Shown here: one piece after another, positions 30,101 through 37,485 of the stretch
Position numbering within the stretch: position 1 is the first letter of the stretch
Layout: the number at the start of each line of letters is the position of its first letter
NCBI RefSeq assembly: GCF_003148885.1
Contig: NZ_QGHD01000005.1
Span: 62,001 to 126,000, forward strand
DNA: 64,000 nt
Direction of reading: 5' to 3'
DNA from: Hallerella porci
GTDB lineage: Bacteria; Fibrobacterota; Fibrobacteria; Fibrobacterales; Fibrobacteraceae
Program-made: the position numbers and the translations under genes
The notes under the pieces: model-generated
Databases searched by the model: none
What the model was told of the DNA's origin: nothing
Seen by the model: the letters and a program-made list of their open reading frames with translations, nothing else

Positions 30101-30723
30101 AGTAAATTATCGTTGAGCGCTGCGATACGGAGCAGCATATCGCGATGACTATCCCAACTATCAAATCCCATACGAGCCGATTCAAATTGCGCCGTTCCTT
30201 CGGCAAGCCAAAGCGGTTGTAATGTAAAAGGCAAAACGACCGAAGCATTTTGATTATTTCGTTCGTTATAATAATCGATGTAGGAAACTTGTAAACCGTA
30301 AAGGAAGTGGGGAAGTTTGCTTCCGCTTTCGATGCTCACCAAATGCGAAAATTCATGGGTCACAACATCGGTTACCCAAGGATGCGTACTGCGGATTTTA
30401 AAATCCCAATTCGAAAGAAATAAATTGACCGCATTTTCATTGGGAACCGCGGAACCGTTTGCGTATAACGCATTTTGAATCGAGACATCGATGCGCAAAG
30501 GCATTTCAATATGATACCGCGAAACGATGGAATCGTAAACCGCTTCCGCAGCCGAGGCAACGCGCCCTGCGTGGGTGCTATATTCTGCAGGATAAATGTA
30601 ATTGAAATGCTCCGACGCCGAAGTTTTCCAACGAATATCGCTGTTATTTCCCGAAAAAGAAATTTCCGCCGCCGCAGAAATTCCGCAAAAAAAACACAAG
30701 AATAAGAAAAGATGAAATTTCAC
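27151..30723 (-). CDS. Large secreted protein: gluzincin peptidase, propeller and outer-membrane barrel
   Basis: 1190 residues. Signal peptide about 1-18. Residues about 30-290 form a peptidase-MA/gluzincin-like domain with HEFSH (H123, E124, H127) and the downstream glutamate E175 in WLAEGTAQFE. Residues about 300-640 carry TolB-like propeller repeats (YPDISPDGKEIVF, PKFSPDGKKIAFS, NLYTKKINGS). A linker of about 100 residues is rich in Asp, Ser and Ala. From about 790 to the end, alternating strands end in a BamA-like barrel (VGLEFRMANRIFYTLPFNIS). Similar composite proteins occur in Bacteroidota-related phyla with unknown role. A surface protease tethered by its own barrel is inference. Confidence 0.75.
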   Translation of the reverse strand: MKFHLFLFLCFFCGISAAAEISFSGNNSDIRWKTSASEHFNYIYPAEYSTHAGRVASAAEAVYDSIVSRYHIEMPLRIDVSIQNALYANGSAVPNENAVNLFLSNWDFKIRSTHPWVTDVVTHEFSHLVSIESGSKLPHFLYGLQVSYIDYYNERNNQNASVVLPFTLQPLWLAEGTAQFESARMGFDSWDSHRDMLLRIAALNDNLLELNYMHDFADNSLDAELGPYTQGFSLVRYIHEKYGEQAVPDIWFELSKPYRVTLSGALQKVIGIDEDSLYAEWKNEITAHYKKQEESLGVLVNGKKWTEEAFYNDFPVVAGGNIYGVSNFGGPWFDGNLFKIPTHAEDSVAVTDSASGISITVQDSVLDISQYAKSGFKTEKPWFDKGISVRDIPERGPVLAYTTFQKRDRNGHAHFDIAISDTNGNKQLATRLADAVYPDISPDGKEIVFVRREINSTRFVLSKTTLPEVGAKSPDELIDLFVPDAKFLYYNIYTPKFSPDGKKIAFSYFDDHDRGIAIINSDGSNLIDLKQAGIDLRDPNWVDNETLIYSSNRTGIFNLYTKKINGSAEHPITNVLGGAFTPVVDSGIVYYTNYDKDGFSLYSIPLTDYDATKDSVIVLYDTTYTTCPEPVSDSSLLQAAIDSSAANSTADSTAIDSAKILSVSDSAEMDFLAKDSLAIDSLLTDSLKNSAPDSSKSYLVLSPCKIDTLITRRDSILKKPANPPLILAGEKLAKEEKHLEFAEIEYAGSERNYKPIPTTLLLAPLFVIQERSPDFTVKGDGQATPKIGLAMTLSDPLKKNILSAGLLLEVGNGFDYINSDGINPEIEREFTVSLENHSTPVTLGISFTNVNYRSKDTVRYEDPRSHEDSVGTSQYSIPMSAVEASAAYSIFKSGDSIFVNAGYDWANFNLYEDNLEWTYQKRLSASIGVSLDGGTSEATATNTAGVGNGVSAVYQIANSDLYRPGTFAESFTVSPSGKIEPIYRTYTLHNFYFNMHGSLASPIFSGSRFAAGITVAGLAAWSAEDSKDTLDSYYLSPLLLEGYPYLITTEDYNRSGRKTAKAELHYLFPIFEDFRKQFWIFTTRDFFVNLYAQVGAAWNDHGVPMSKFKKRDFWDRSVGLEFRMANRIFYTLPFNISLNLARGLDRIGEDEYGEGGRKMEPIGISILPKSIRPTKIKFSIGFDFENTWMN

Positions 30724-30866
30724 GAAAACAATTTAGAAAATTAGGAATGAGGAGTTAGGAATGAGAAATGGAGATGATGGCGCGGCTTCGCTGCGCGGGG
30801 AATGCGACAGAAATAGTGGTTAGTGGTCAGTGCGCAGTGCTCAGAGGTCGGAAATTTGCAAAATTT

Positions 30867-31018
30867 TATCTCCGGAGTTTTGATGGAATAATTTTTCATG
30901 TAAAATGTTATCTCCGGAATCCCGACGGACAAATTTTGCGTGCAAAATGTTATCTCCGGAATCCCGACGGTCAAATTTTGCATCAAAATAATGCCCCAAA
31001 TTTTCAAACGGACAAATT
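30867..31018. repeat. Tandem 42-bp repeats
   Basis: Copies begin at 30867, 30909 and 30951, each starting TATCTCCGGA; a fourth, diverged copy from about 30993 retains CGGACAAATTTTG. The period is exactly 42 bp. The two middle copies are nearly identical (GGAATCCCGACGG). The array lies in a gap of about 390 bp (30724-31116) between two minus-strand genes. The minus strand is open through it as a 14-residue repeat, but with no supporting start signal I do not call a gene. Confidence 0.8.
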
Positions 31019-31045
31019 TTGAATTCAAAACTTCGCACAAATGAT

Positions 31046-31095
31046 CTTAGAGCTTAGAGATTTCTAAGATCTAAGTTCTAAGCTCTAAGTTCTAA
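31046..31095. repeat. Inverted and short tandem repeats (CTAAG-type)
   Basis: CTTAGAGCTTAGA near 31046 pairs with TCTAAGATCTAAG near 31063 with one mismatch. It continues into tandem copies of TCTAAGT/CTCTAAGT up to about 31095. It may act as a transcript-end hairpin after mutL on the minus strand, or as a slippage-prone repeat. It lies 22 bp from the mutL stop. Confidence 0.6.
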
Positions 31096-31116
31096 AAACC
31101 CTGCGCTCCAAATTTC

Positions 31117-33075
31117 TCACTTCTTAAATTTTTTGTGAATCTCGGAGAGCGGTAAACGCATCAGCGTGGGGCGGCCGCTTGGCGAACTCATCGGATCTTG
31201 AGTCGTGAGAAGCGATGCCATCAAATGCGTCATTTCTTCGGTCGAAAGTTTATCGCCCGCTTGAATCGCATTATTTTTTGCCCACGCTTTCGCTAAAATT
31301 TCGTGCGAAGGATTTTCCAAAGTTTCGCCTTCGATTGCCGCAGAAACGAGCCCGCGGAGCGCTTCGACAGAACGGGAGAACGGAAGATCGCGGGGAGTTC
31401 CGCGCAGCTGATAAGTATTCTTTCCGAATAATTCCAAATGAAAACCTAAAATGTCGAGAGTCGGCAGTAACTGCGGAATAAAGCTCGCTTCGGCTGCGGT
31501 AAAATCGACGATTTCGGGGAATAAAAGTTCTTGGCTTTCGAGCGCAGATTCTTGGGCGAGTGAATTCATCGCTTGCTCAAAAAGGATGCGTTGGTGCGCT
31601 GCATTTTGGTCGATGAGCAAAAGTCCTTCGCTGTCTTCGCAGACGAGGTAAGTGTTTGCGAGCTGGAAAAATTGCGGAGGCGTCGTCTTGTCCATCCGAG
31701 TGGGCGGACGCAAATTCTGCGGCGTAAGCGGAATAATGTTTCCGTTTTCGGGGAGAGAAAATAAATCTTGAATAATGTCGTCGGGATCGTCGTTGCGAAA
31801 TTTTTTGCGCGGCTCTTCCACTTCTTTTGAAGCATTTTTTGTTGCGCTCAGAGCGGGAGAATTGCTCCCGAATGAATTTGAAAACGATTGCGACTTCGCC
31901 GAATAATTTGGCGCAGAAAAATTTTCTTCCGGTTCTGCGGAAGCTTGATTTGAAATCGGAAAACTCCGCATCGGTTCAAAATTTTTAATGCCGATACCCG
32001 AATCATTTGCCGATGAATTTGTGCTAAACGAATTCACCGAAGCCGAAGAAATATCTTCGAGGCGAATCGTCGGATGATTTTCGTCGGGCTTTTGGAATGC
32101 GTCGCGGACAGCGTGATGCACCGCTAAGAACACATCGTTTTCATTGGCAAATCGGACTTCGCGCTTCGTCGGGTGCACGTTGACATCGACTGCGACATCG
32201 GACATTTCTAAGAATAAAACCGCAATCGGTGCGCTGCTATTGCCGTAAGGTTCGTAGGCGCGGTTCACCGCTTTCGTCATCACCGGATTCCAAATCGGAC
32301 GTTTCTGCACATAAAAATAAAGCTTGCTGCGTTTATTTTTTTGTTCGCCGGGCGGGACGACAAATCCCGAAACGCGGATGCCCGCTTCTTCGTAATCGAC
32401 GGGAATCATCGAACGCGCAATTCCTGCGCCGAGGGCTTCTGCAATGCGGCTCCGCAAATCGTTTCCATCGACCGCGGTAAATGTATCGCGACCGTTGGAT
32501 TTGTAATCGATGCGCACATTCGGATTAGCAATCGCAAGGCGCGTCACCGTATCCAAAATGCGGGAAGCTTCGAGAGTTTCGCTCCCGAGAAAAGTCTTGC
32601 GAACCGGCGCATTAAAAAAGAGATCTTCGATGAGAAAAGTCGTGCCGCGGGGTGAAGCGTCTTGGAATTTTTTTTCCACCGTTCCGCCACTTAAACGAAT
32701 GGCGTTTGCTTCGCTTGCGTCTTCGGTGCGGCTCGTAATCGTGAGCTTCGAAACCGCAGCAATGGAGGCAACGGCTTCGCCGCGGAATCCGTTTGTCGCC
32801 AAGTGAAATAAGTCTTCTGCCGAGGTGAGCTTTGACGTCGTATGCGGCAGATAGCAGAGATTTAAATCGGCTTCGGACATTCCGCAGCCGTTATCGCGAA
32901 TGAGAATTGACTTCTTCCCACCCTCTAAAATTTGAATTTCAATCCGAGAAGCTCCTGCGTCCAAGGCGTTTTCCATCAGCTCTTTGACGACCGAAGCAGG
33001 GCGTTCCACCACCTCTCCAGCAGCAATTTGATTGACAACATCCTCGGGAAGGGCATGAATTCGGGAATTTTCCAT
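31117..33075 (-). CDS. mutL: DNA mismatch repair protein MutL
   Basis: 652 residues from ATG 33075, chosen because MENSRIHALPEDV is the family start; an upstream in-frame ATG at 33120 would add an unrelated hydrophobic stretch. The GHKL ATPase is complete (ELMENALDAGA, DNGCGM, TSKL, GFRGEA). A Ser/Asn/Pro-rich linker covers about residues 340-455 and the C-terminal dimerisation domain follows. The endonuclease motif is degenerate: DQNAAHQRILFE instead of DQHA-x2-E-x4-E. Further on, SPSGRP stands where many nicking MutLs have CPHGRP. It probably lacks intrinsic nicking activity. No mutS is in the window. Confidence 0.95.
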   Translation of the reverse strand: MENSRIHALPEDVVNQIAAGEVVERPASVVKELMENALDAGASRIEIQILEGGKKSILIRDNGCGMSEADLNLCYLPHTTSKLTSAEDLFHLATNGFRGEAVASIAAVSKLTITSRTEDASEANAIRLSGGTVEKKFQDASPRGTTFLIEDLFFNAPVRKTFLGSETLEASRILDTVTRLAIANPNVRIDYKSNGRDTFTAVDGNDLRSRIAEALGAGIARSMIPVDYEEAGIRVSGFVVPPGEQKNKRSKLYFYVQKRPIWNPVMTKAVNRAYEPYGNSSAPIAVLFLEMSDVAVDVNVHPTKREVRFANENDVFLAVHHAVRDAFQKPDENHPTIRLEDISSASVNSFSTNSSANDSGIGIKNFEPMRSFPISNQASAEPEENFSAPNYSAKSQSFSNSFGSNSPALSATKNASKEVEEPRKKFRNDDPDDIIQDLFSLPENGNIIPLTPQNLRPPTRMDKTTPPQFFQLANTYLVCEDSEGLLLIDQNAAHQRILFEQAMNSLAQESALESQELLFPEIVDFTAAEASFIPQLLPTLDILGFHLELFGKNTYQLRGTPRDLPFSRSVEALRGLVSAAIEGETLENPSHEILAKAWAKNNAIQAGDKLSTEEMTHLMASLLTTQDPMSSPSGRPTLMRLPLSEIHKKFKK

Positions 33076-33171
33076 ACAAAACAATATAGAAAAGTCAAAA
33101 AACAGTACAAATTTTGCCAAAAGTTTGGTATATTGATAGACAAAAGAACCTTAAACAAGTAAATTAGGCAT

Positions 33172-34488
33172 ATGCAAGCTACTGACAACAAAATTCCTAA
33201 TGTCTTTTTGAAATTGGCTTATAGCGAACTGCTTCTCTCCTTCCGGACAGAAGAATTGGTGCCACTAGTTCAAAATGCGAGCATCTCGAGCCGCAAATTG
33301 ATTGAAAATGCGTGGCAAGAAGATGAAATGGTCAATGCCGAAGATAACGCATTGATTATCGCAGGCTTTTCGAATTGGCTCCTTTCAAAGGGCGTTAATT
33401 TGGACGAATTTGCCAATCGCATGTTTGAAAAGGTCGGCCACTTAAATTCTGTGCCGAAACGCGCACTGCTCCGTTCTTATTTGCCGTATATCCGTGACTT
33501 TTACGAGATGAAAGATCAGCGCCAGGGCATTCTCCGCTTGATTGAAAAGCGCAATATGTTCCGCGAAAATTTGATCTACGTCGAAGGCGAAATCGAAAAC
33601 GATCGCCATCACGATTTCTTGGTCGGCAGCGGAAATCAAATCAATCATCCGATGGCGATTTATTCCAACTGGCTTCTCCGCTTTATTCAAACCGGACCGT
33701 GCCTGCTGGATCTTCCTGCTTTTGAAAATCTCAGCATTTACGCTTGCGAACATACCGCCGAAGAAGCTTTGCTCGGTCGCTTGGCTGGCAACTTGGACGG
33801 TGAGACATTCTATGTCAGCGGTATCGCAGTGGGTAAATTGGTCAAGTTTGCCGAATGCATCGAAAAGCATCCGATGAAGCATGACCTTTCGCAGTTTGCC
33901 GATAAGCTCTGCGTGCGTTTGGATACCGATGTGATCGATACATTCACCGGAACGCATTTGCTTTATAAGGATCGCTATTACGGAGCTCCGGTTGCGATGG
34001 CTGAATTCGTTTACGCGAAGGACATCAGCACAAAGGATCCGTTTGCAAATTTGATTTCTTCTCTTGTTCAAGAAGAATACAACGTATGGCCGCCAGTGCA
34101 AAAAGCGCACGATGAACTTTTGCACAAGATCAATCACGTTGCAGAAATCATTTACTACGAAGCGGATGATTCGATTTCGGTCAACGGCAAGCATTTGATG
34201 CGCAATGTGCCGGCTCGCATTCTTCGCAATGTTCTTCGCGAATACACGAAGACCGGTCGTGAAGAATTCGAAAACCGCGAATTTAAGCGTGATCCGGAAA
34301 TTTGCATTGATCCGGTGAACCCGAACTTCGAAAGCCGTTTGAACCGCGTCGTCGATCACTTGGCAAAGGTTTCGGAAGTGATGAATTTGAATCGTCACCG
34401 CCGCGGAGGTTTCCGCTTCGAACCGCATTGTCACATCGACTTCCACGAAGAACCGGCTGCGATTCGCAAACCGAAAAATAAGCAATAA
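33172..34488 (+). CDS. Conserved-looking protein of unknown function
   Basis: 438 residues, soluble, helix-rich, no signal peptide. Codon use matches highly expressed neighbours (nusA, infB) and the frame is long and clean. Segments such as LLSFRTEELVPLVQNAS, RRGGFRFEPHCHIDFH and NRVVDHLAKVSEVMN look structured, but I recognise no family. It is divergent from mutL by about 96 bp. The transcript probably ends at the hairpin at 34614-34643. It is probably a lineage-specific cytoplasmic protein. Confidence 0.8.
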   Translation: MQATDNKIPNVFLKLAYSELLLSFRTEELVPLVQNASISSRKLIENAWQEDEMVNAEDNALIIAGFSNWLLSKGVNLDEFANRMFEKVGHLNSVPKRALLRSYLPYIRDFYEMKDQRQGILRLIEKRNMFRENLIYVEGEIENDRHHDFLVGSGNQINHPMAIYSNWLLRFIQTGPCLLDLPAFENLSIYACEHTAEEALLGRLAGNLDGETFYVSGIAVGKLVKFAECIEKHPMKHDLSQFADKLCVRLDTDVIDTFTGTHLLYKDRYYGAPVAMAEFVYAKDISTKDPFANLISSLVQEEYNVWPPVQKAHDELLHKINHVAEIIYYEADDSISVNGKHLMRNVPARILRNVLREYTKTGREEFENREFKRDPEICIDPVNPNFESRLNRVVDHLAKVSEVMNLNRHRRGGFRFEPHCHIDFHEEPAAIRKPKNKQ

Positions 34489-34534
34489 ATAACGCGGATT
34501 TTTTGGGATTTCTTCTATATTTGATAGTGAAATT

Positions 34535-34609
34535 AGGCGGAAAGGTAAATCCTCTAACAACTCTATCATTGCTCCCCTCCTGGTAAGTTCGGGGTTCGAT
34601 CCGCCACTT
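34535..34609 (+). ncRNA. Possible structured RNA or 3' leader element, unassigned
   Basis: Downstream of the unknown gene, GGCGGA (about 34537-34542) can pair with TCCGCC (about 34600-34605) around an interior containing GGGGTTCGATCC, which resembles a tRNA T-loop. A possible -10 box TATATT lies at 34516-34521 and a terminator follows at 34614. A tRNA fold fails: the T-stem has mismatches and no D-arm or anticodon arm can be drawn. It may be only the 3' UTR of the preceding gene. Confidence 0.25.
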
Positions 34610-34613
34610 TTTT

Positions 34614-34643
34614 AAGGTCCTGCGAAATTTCGCAGGACTTTTT
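34614..34643 (+). terminator. Rho-independent terminator
   Basis: GTCCTGCG (34617-34624) pairs with CGCAGGAC (34631-34638), extended by AAG/CTT and an internal GAAATTTC, followed by TTTTT. It ends the transcript of the preceding unknown gene or the putative RNA. Confidence 0.88.
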
Positions 34644-34733
34644 GTATTTTATTTTTCAAAATTTTCTGCGGGCATTTTCTCGTAGCACTTGCCGCGAATT
34701 CTTTTTTCTCTTCTTTTTTTGAATTGCTAATTT

Positions 34734-36263
34734 ATGGCTATGCGTCGTTCCCTTTTTTTGCTTTTATTTTTTGCGGTCGCGGCGATGGCTGCAACCGATT
34801 CTCTTTCGACGGTAACACCGGCGGATTCTAATTTGAATGCAGTCGTTGCGGATTCGGCAAAAGTTTCGATGGAATTGACCGCTGCGGATTCTATCGTGGT
34901 GGATTCTGTGGCAAAGGATTCTCCAAAATCCGATTCGTTGGTGGCGAAAATTCCGTCGACAGATACCGCAAAAACGGTTGCGGAAAATGCTCCGCAGAGT
35001 ATTGAACAAGCGATTTTAGCGGAACCGATTCCGAATGATGAAATGATTCGTCGTGCGCGGCATTTGCTTTTGCGGGCTTTGCAATCTGGCGACCGCGAAC
35101 GCGCTTTGCAGACGATTGAATTTTTAAGCCGTGAAAATTCGGAATATACTTGCTCGTTTTCGGGAATGGAAAAGGGACTTGCTTTTTTGAATGCGGGACT
35201 TTACGATTCTGCGCTCACGAATTTGTTGCACGAACGCCGTCTTTTTGCGCCGGAAGCGCGCCGCATCGTTTCGAATGAAGATCGCTGCATTGCCGAAATT
35301 CAAAATGATAATTGGAGAACGTCGCGCGTAATCCGCGATGAACTTTTGATGTATTTGGACGCTTATCAGAAACAAGTTGCGTCCGATTTGAATGCGGTAA
35401 ATGCGGCGGTGCAAAATTCTGCGGTGAATGATTTTTATAAAGAGGCTGCGCCCGCATTTTTGCCGGTGATTTTTACAACATCGTGGGGTGCTACCGAAGA
35501 ATCGACGGTGCGTCAAGTCTTCGTTTCGGGATCGGTATTTGTGCAAAAATATCCGATGCACGAAGACGGCATTTGGCTCGAACGCAATTTCTTAAAGCCT
35601 TTCCAAAAGAGATTGGAAAATCAAGTGGCTGCATCCGAAGATCCCGTTGAAAATCATCTTTATGGAAAAAGCGTCGGCTTTGAATTTCTATCGGGAATTG
35701 GATTTTTGACGAATGATTTGAAAGACGAATTCCATCATAAATATTGGAATTATTATGTTGCCGTTCCGATTCAACTTTATCGTATCGTCTTTACGCCGTT
35801 CATTTCTTTTGGTTGGATTGAAACGCGGAATAATCGCGCATTCTCCGATGTCCTTTGGGAAAAGAACAGCGAGCTTTTAGTTTATGAAGGCGGTATCACT
35901 CTCGGCTTTGTCGCCTTTGACAGTCGTTATGTGAAAATTGAACCATTTGCAGGAATCGCATCGGCGAGCGCAGAGCTTCCGGATAATAGCAGCGACTATT
36001 ACTATTATACGAGCAGACCGAATAATGATTATCGCCGTTTACGTCATCATGTCGAATCCAATAATTCCATCGCTTATTTAGCAGGAGTTTCGGGCGAAGT
36101 GCGTCTTTTAACCGTTTGCCATCGCAATCCGAATGCTCCGCTTAATTCGATTTCTCTCCGTGTAAAATATATGGCGAGTTACTTGGATCACGATTTCGGC
36201 TACGCCAAAATGGAAGGCGTTTCGCATAAAGTTTTAGCGGGCTTAGGCTTCTTTATTTGGTAA
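34734..36263 (+). CDS. Exported protein with TPR-like region and C-terminal barrel-like strands
   Basis: 509 residues. Signal peptide about 1-19 (AAMAA). A low-complexity Asp/Ser/Ala/Val linker (about 20-95) precedes a helical region (about 100-210, with ALQTIEFLSREN and FLNAGLYDSALTNLL, TPR-like). From about 300 the sequence becomes alternating aromatic strands ending LGFFIW, typical of an outer-membrane barrel with a terminal aromatic. I do not recognise the family. It probably sits in the outer membrane with a periplasmic helical domain. Confidence 0.7.
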   Translation: MAMRRSLFLLLFFAVAAMAATDSLSTVTPADSNLNAVVADSAKVSMELTAADSIVVDSVAKDSPKSDSLVAKIPSTDTAKTVAENAPQSIEQAILAEPIPNDEMIRRARHLLLRALQSGDRERALQTIEFLSRENSEYTCSFSGMEKGLAFLNAGLYDSALTNLLHERRLFAPEARRIVSNEDRCIAEIQNDNWRTSRVIRDELLMYLDAYQKQVASDLNAVNAAVQNSAVNDFYKEAAPAFLPVIFTTSWGATEESTVRQVFVSGSVFVQKYPMHEDGIWLERNFLKPFQKRLENQVAASEDPVENHLYGKSVGFEFLSGIGFLTNDLKDEFHHKYWNYYVAVPIQLYRIVFTPFISFGWIETRNNRAFSDVLWEKNSELLVYEGGITLGFVAFDSRYVKIEPFAGIASASAELPDNSSDYYYYTSRPNNDYRRLRHHVESNNSIAYLAGVSGEVRLLTVCHRNPNAPLNSISLRVKYMASYLDHDFGYAKMEGVSHKVLAGLGFFIW

Positions 36264-36266
36264 AAA

Positions 36267-36293
36267 AATGCGCCCGATTGCGGGCGTTTTTTT
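36267..36293. terminator. Bidirectional terminator
   Basis: CGCCCG (36271-36276) pairs with CGGGCG (36281-36286) around ATTG, flanked by an A run and a T run. It separates the exported-protein gene from the convergent ftsB-like gene. Confidence 0.88.
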
Positions 36294-36582
36294 ATGGAAT
36301 GAATTGATAAACGGCTTCGCCTTTTTTGGACATACCGTATTTGGTGCGGGCGATGGATTCGATGTAAAAAGAATCTTTGAGCAATCGCTCTTCTTCGTTT
36401 TTGCGATGCTCTAATTCATTTTTGAGCGAATCGATTTCCAATTCCATCCGATCGATTTGCACTTGCAATTTGTGCTGTTTCCATAAACCATTTTCTCCAA
36501 AAGTAAACGCCCATAAGGATGTTGCTACAAAAACGAGCAGCAACACGATGACGATTTGAAGAACGATTTTTTGGATTTTCAA
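36292..36582 (-). CDS. ftsB: Septum formation initiator FtsB/DivIC-like
   Basis: 96 residues. One N-terminal helix (about 7-28) followed by a periplasmic coiled coil (about 36-70, LQVQIDRMELEIDSLKNEL) and a short globular end with IARTKYGMSKKGE, the classical FtsB/DivIC layout. It would link FtsL and FtsQ in the divisome. The start codon is TTG at 36582, supported by a GGAG site 6 bp upstream; the preceding dprA-like gene ends 3 bp before it. Confidence 0.88.
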   Translation of the reverse strand: MKIQKIVLQIVIVLLLVFVATSLWAFTFGENGLWKQHKLQVQIDRMELEIDSLKNELEHRKNEEERLLKDSFYIESIARTKYGMSKKGEAVYQFIP

Positions 36583-36585
36583 ATT

Positions 36586-37485
36586 TTACTCCATCGAGGA
36601 AAAGTGAAACGCATCGCCATCTTTGGAATGGACGAGGCCTGCAATTTCCAGTTCTGTTAATATAGCTAAAAGCGAAGAAACTGGAATAGAAGAACTTGTG
36701 CATAACTCGTCGAGAGAATGCGTAAAGCCCGCATTTTTTGAAAAGAGGTTTTTTGCATTTTCGGAAAGTTCAATTCCCGCGGCGAGCAGATCGGCGGGAG
36801 TTTGATCCGAAAGGCGTTTTGCGCCGCAGAGATCCGAGAAATCGCTCGCATTCCAAATCGGATGCGCTTTGCCTTTTGCAATGAGAAAATTCGGGCCTTG
36901 TGCGGTTTCGGCGAGAATATTTCCGGGAAGGGCGAGAATTCGCCGCTGAAATTTTTCGGCATAATCGACGGTAATCATGCCGCCGCCTTGCAGTTTACTT
37001 TCGACTAAGGTGATGCTTCGAGAAAGTCCTGCGATAATACGATTCCGCTGCGGAAACATAAAATTCCGAGAAATCATCGAGCCTGGATATTCCGAAAGAA
37101 TGGTTCCGCCGTTTTCGAGAATTTTATCGGCAATCATTTTTCGGGAACCGCCGAGAGGTGCATCTAATCCTTGGGCGATAACAGCGACGGTGGGAATATG
37201 AAATTCAAGCGCTGCGCTATGACAAAAACTGTCAATTCCTTGAGCAAGTCCGGAGACGACAATCGCATCGGTGTCGATGAGATTTTTGACGAGTGCGCGA
37301 CAGATTTCTTCGGCGTGAATGCTCGGGCGCCGCGTCCCGACCATCGCAATCCAAGAATGTTTAAAATCGGGAAGAGTGCCGCGGTAATACAACTGCTTCG
37401 GTGCATTTGGAATGCTTTTCAGTGCCCGCGGAAAATTTTCAGCGGCTAAAATTTGAATGGGAAAAATGTTAGTTTTGGAAATCAT
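36586..37485 (-). CDS. dprA: DNA-processing protein DprA
   Basis: 299 residues from ATG 37485. Rossmann-like fold with GTRRPS, SGLAQGIDSFCHSAAL and GGGMITVDYAEK, which in DprA bind single-stranded DNA and RecA during natural transformation. A C-terminal winged helix (about 235-299) is present. The N-terminal SAM domain of longer DprA proteins is missing. The start codon shares two bases with the mazG start on the other strand; a longer in-frame start at 37560 would lie within mazG and is less likely. It is cotranscribed with ftsB. Confidence 0.9.
   Translation of the reverse strand: MISKTNIFPIQILAAENFPRALKSIPNAPKQLYYRGTLPDFKHSWIAMVGTRRPSIHAEEICRALVKNLIDTDAIVVSGLAQGIDSFCHSAALEFHIPTVAVIAQGLDAPLGGSRKMIADKILENGGTILSEYPGSMISRNFMFPQRNRIIAGLSRSITLVESKLQGGGMITVDYAEKFQRRILALPGNILAETAQGPNFLIAKGKAHPIWNASDFSDLCGAKRLSDQTPADLLAAGIELSENAKNLFSKNAGFTHSLDELCTSSSIPVSSLLAILTELEIAGLVHSKDGDAFHFSSME

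Noticed and set aside
30867-31018. CRISPR array
   Set aside because: The repeat unit is contiguous with a 42-bp period and no unique spacers, and there are no cas genes.
30741-31040. Minus-strand 99-codon frame of 14-residue repeats
   Set aside because: It consists of the 42-bp array and lacks a start signal; kept only as part of the repeat finding.
33442-34569. 375-codon minus-strand frame opposite the unknown gene
   Set aside because: Composition is that of an antisense frame (many Phe, His, Ile, Cys) and the plus-strand frame has the better codon use and start.
34535-34609. tRNA or SRP RNA gene
   Set aside because: The T-loop-like GGTTCGATCC is present, but T-stem pairing fails and no D-arm or anticodon arm fits. 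On the minus strand the similarity to the SRP core lacks the conserved internal loop and the arms are unequal.
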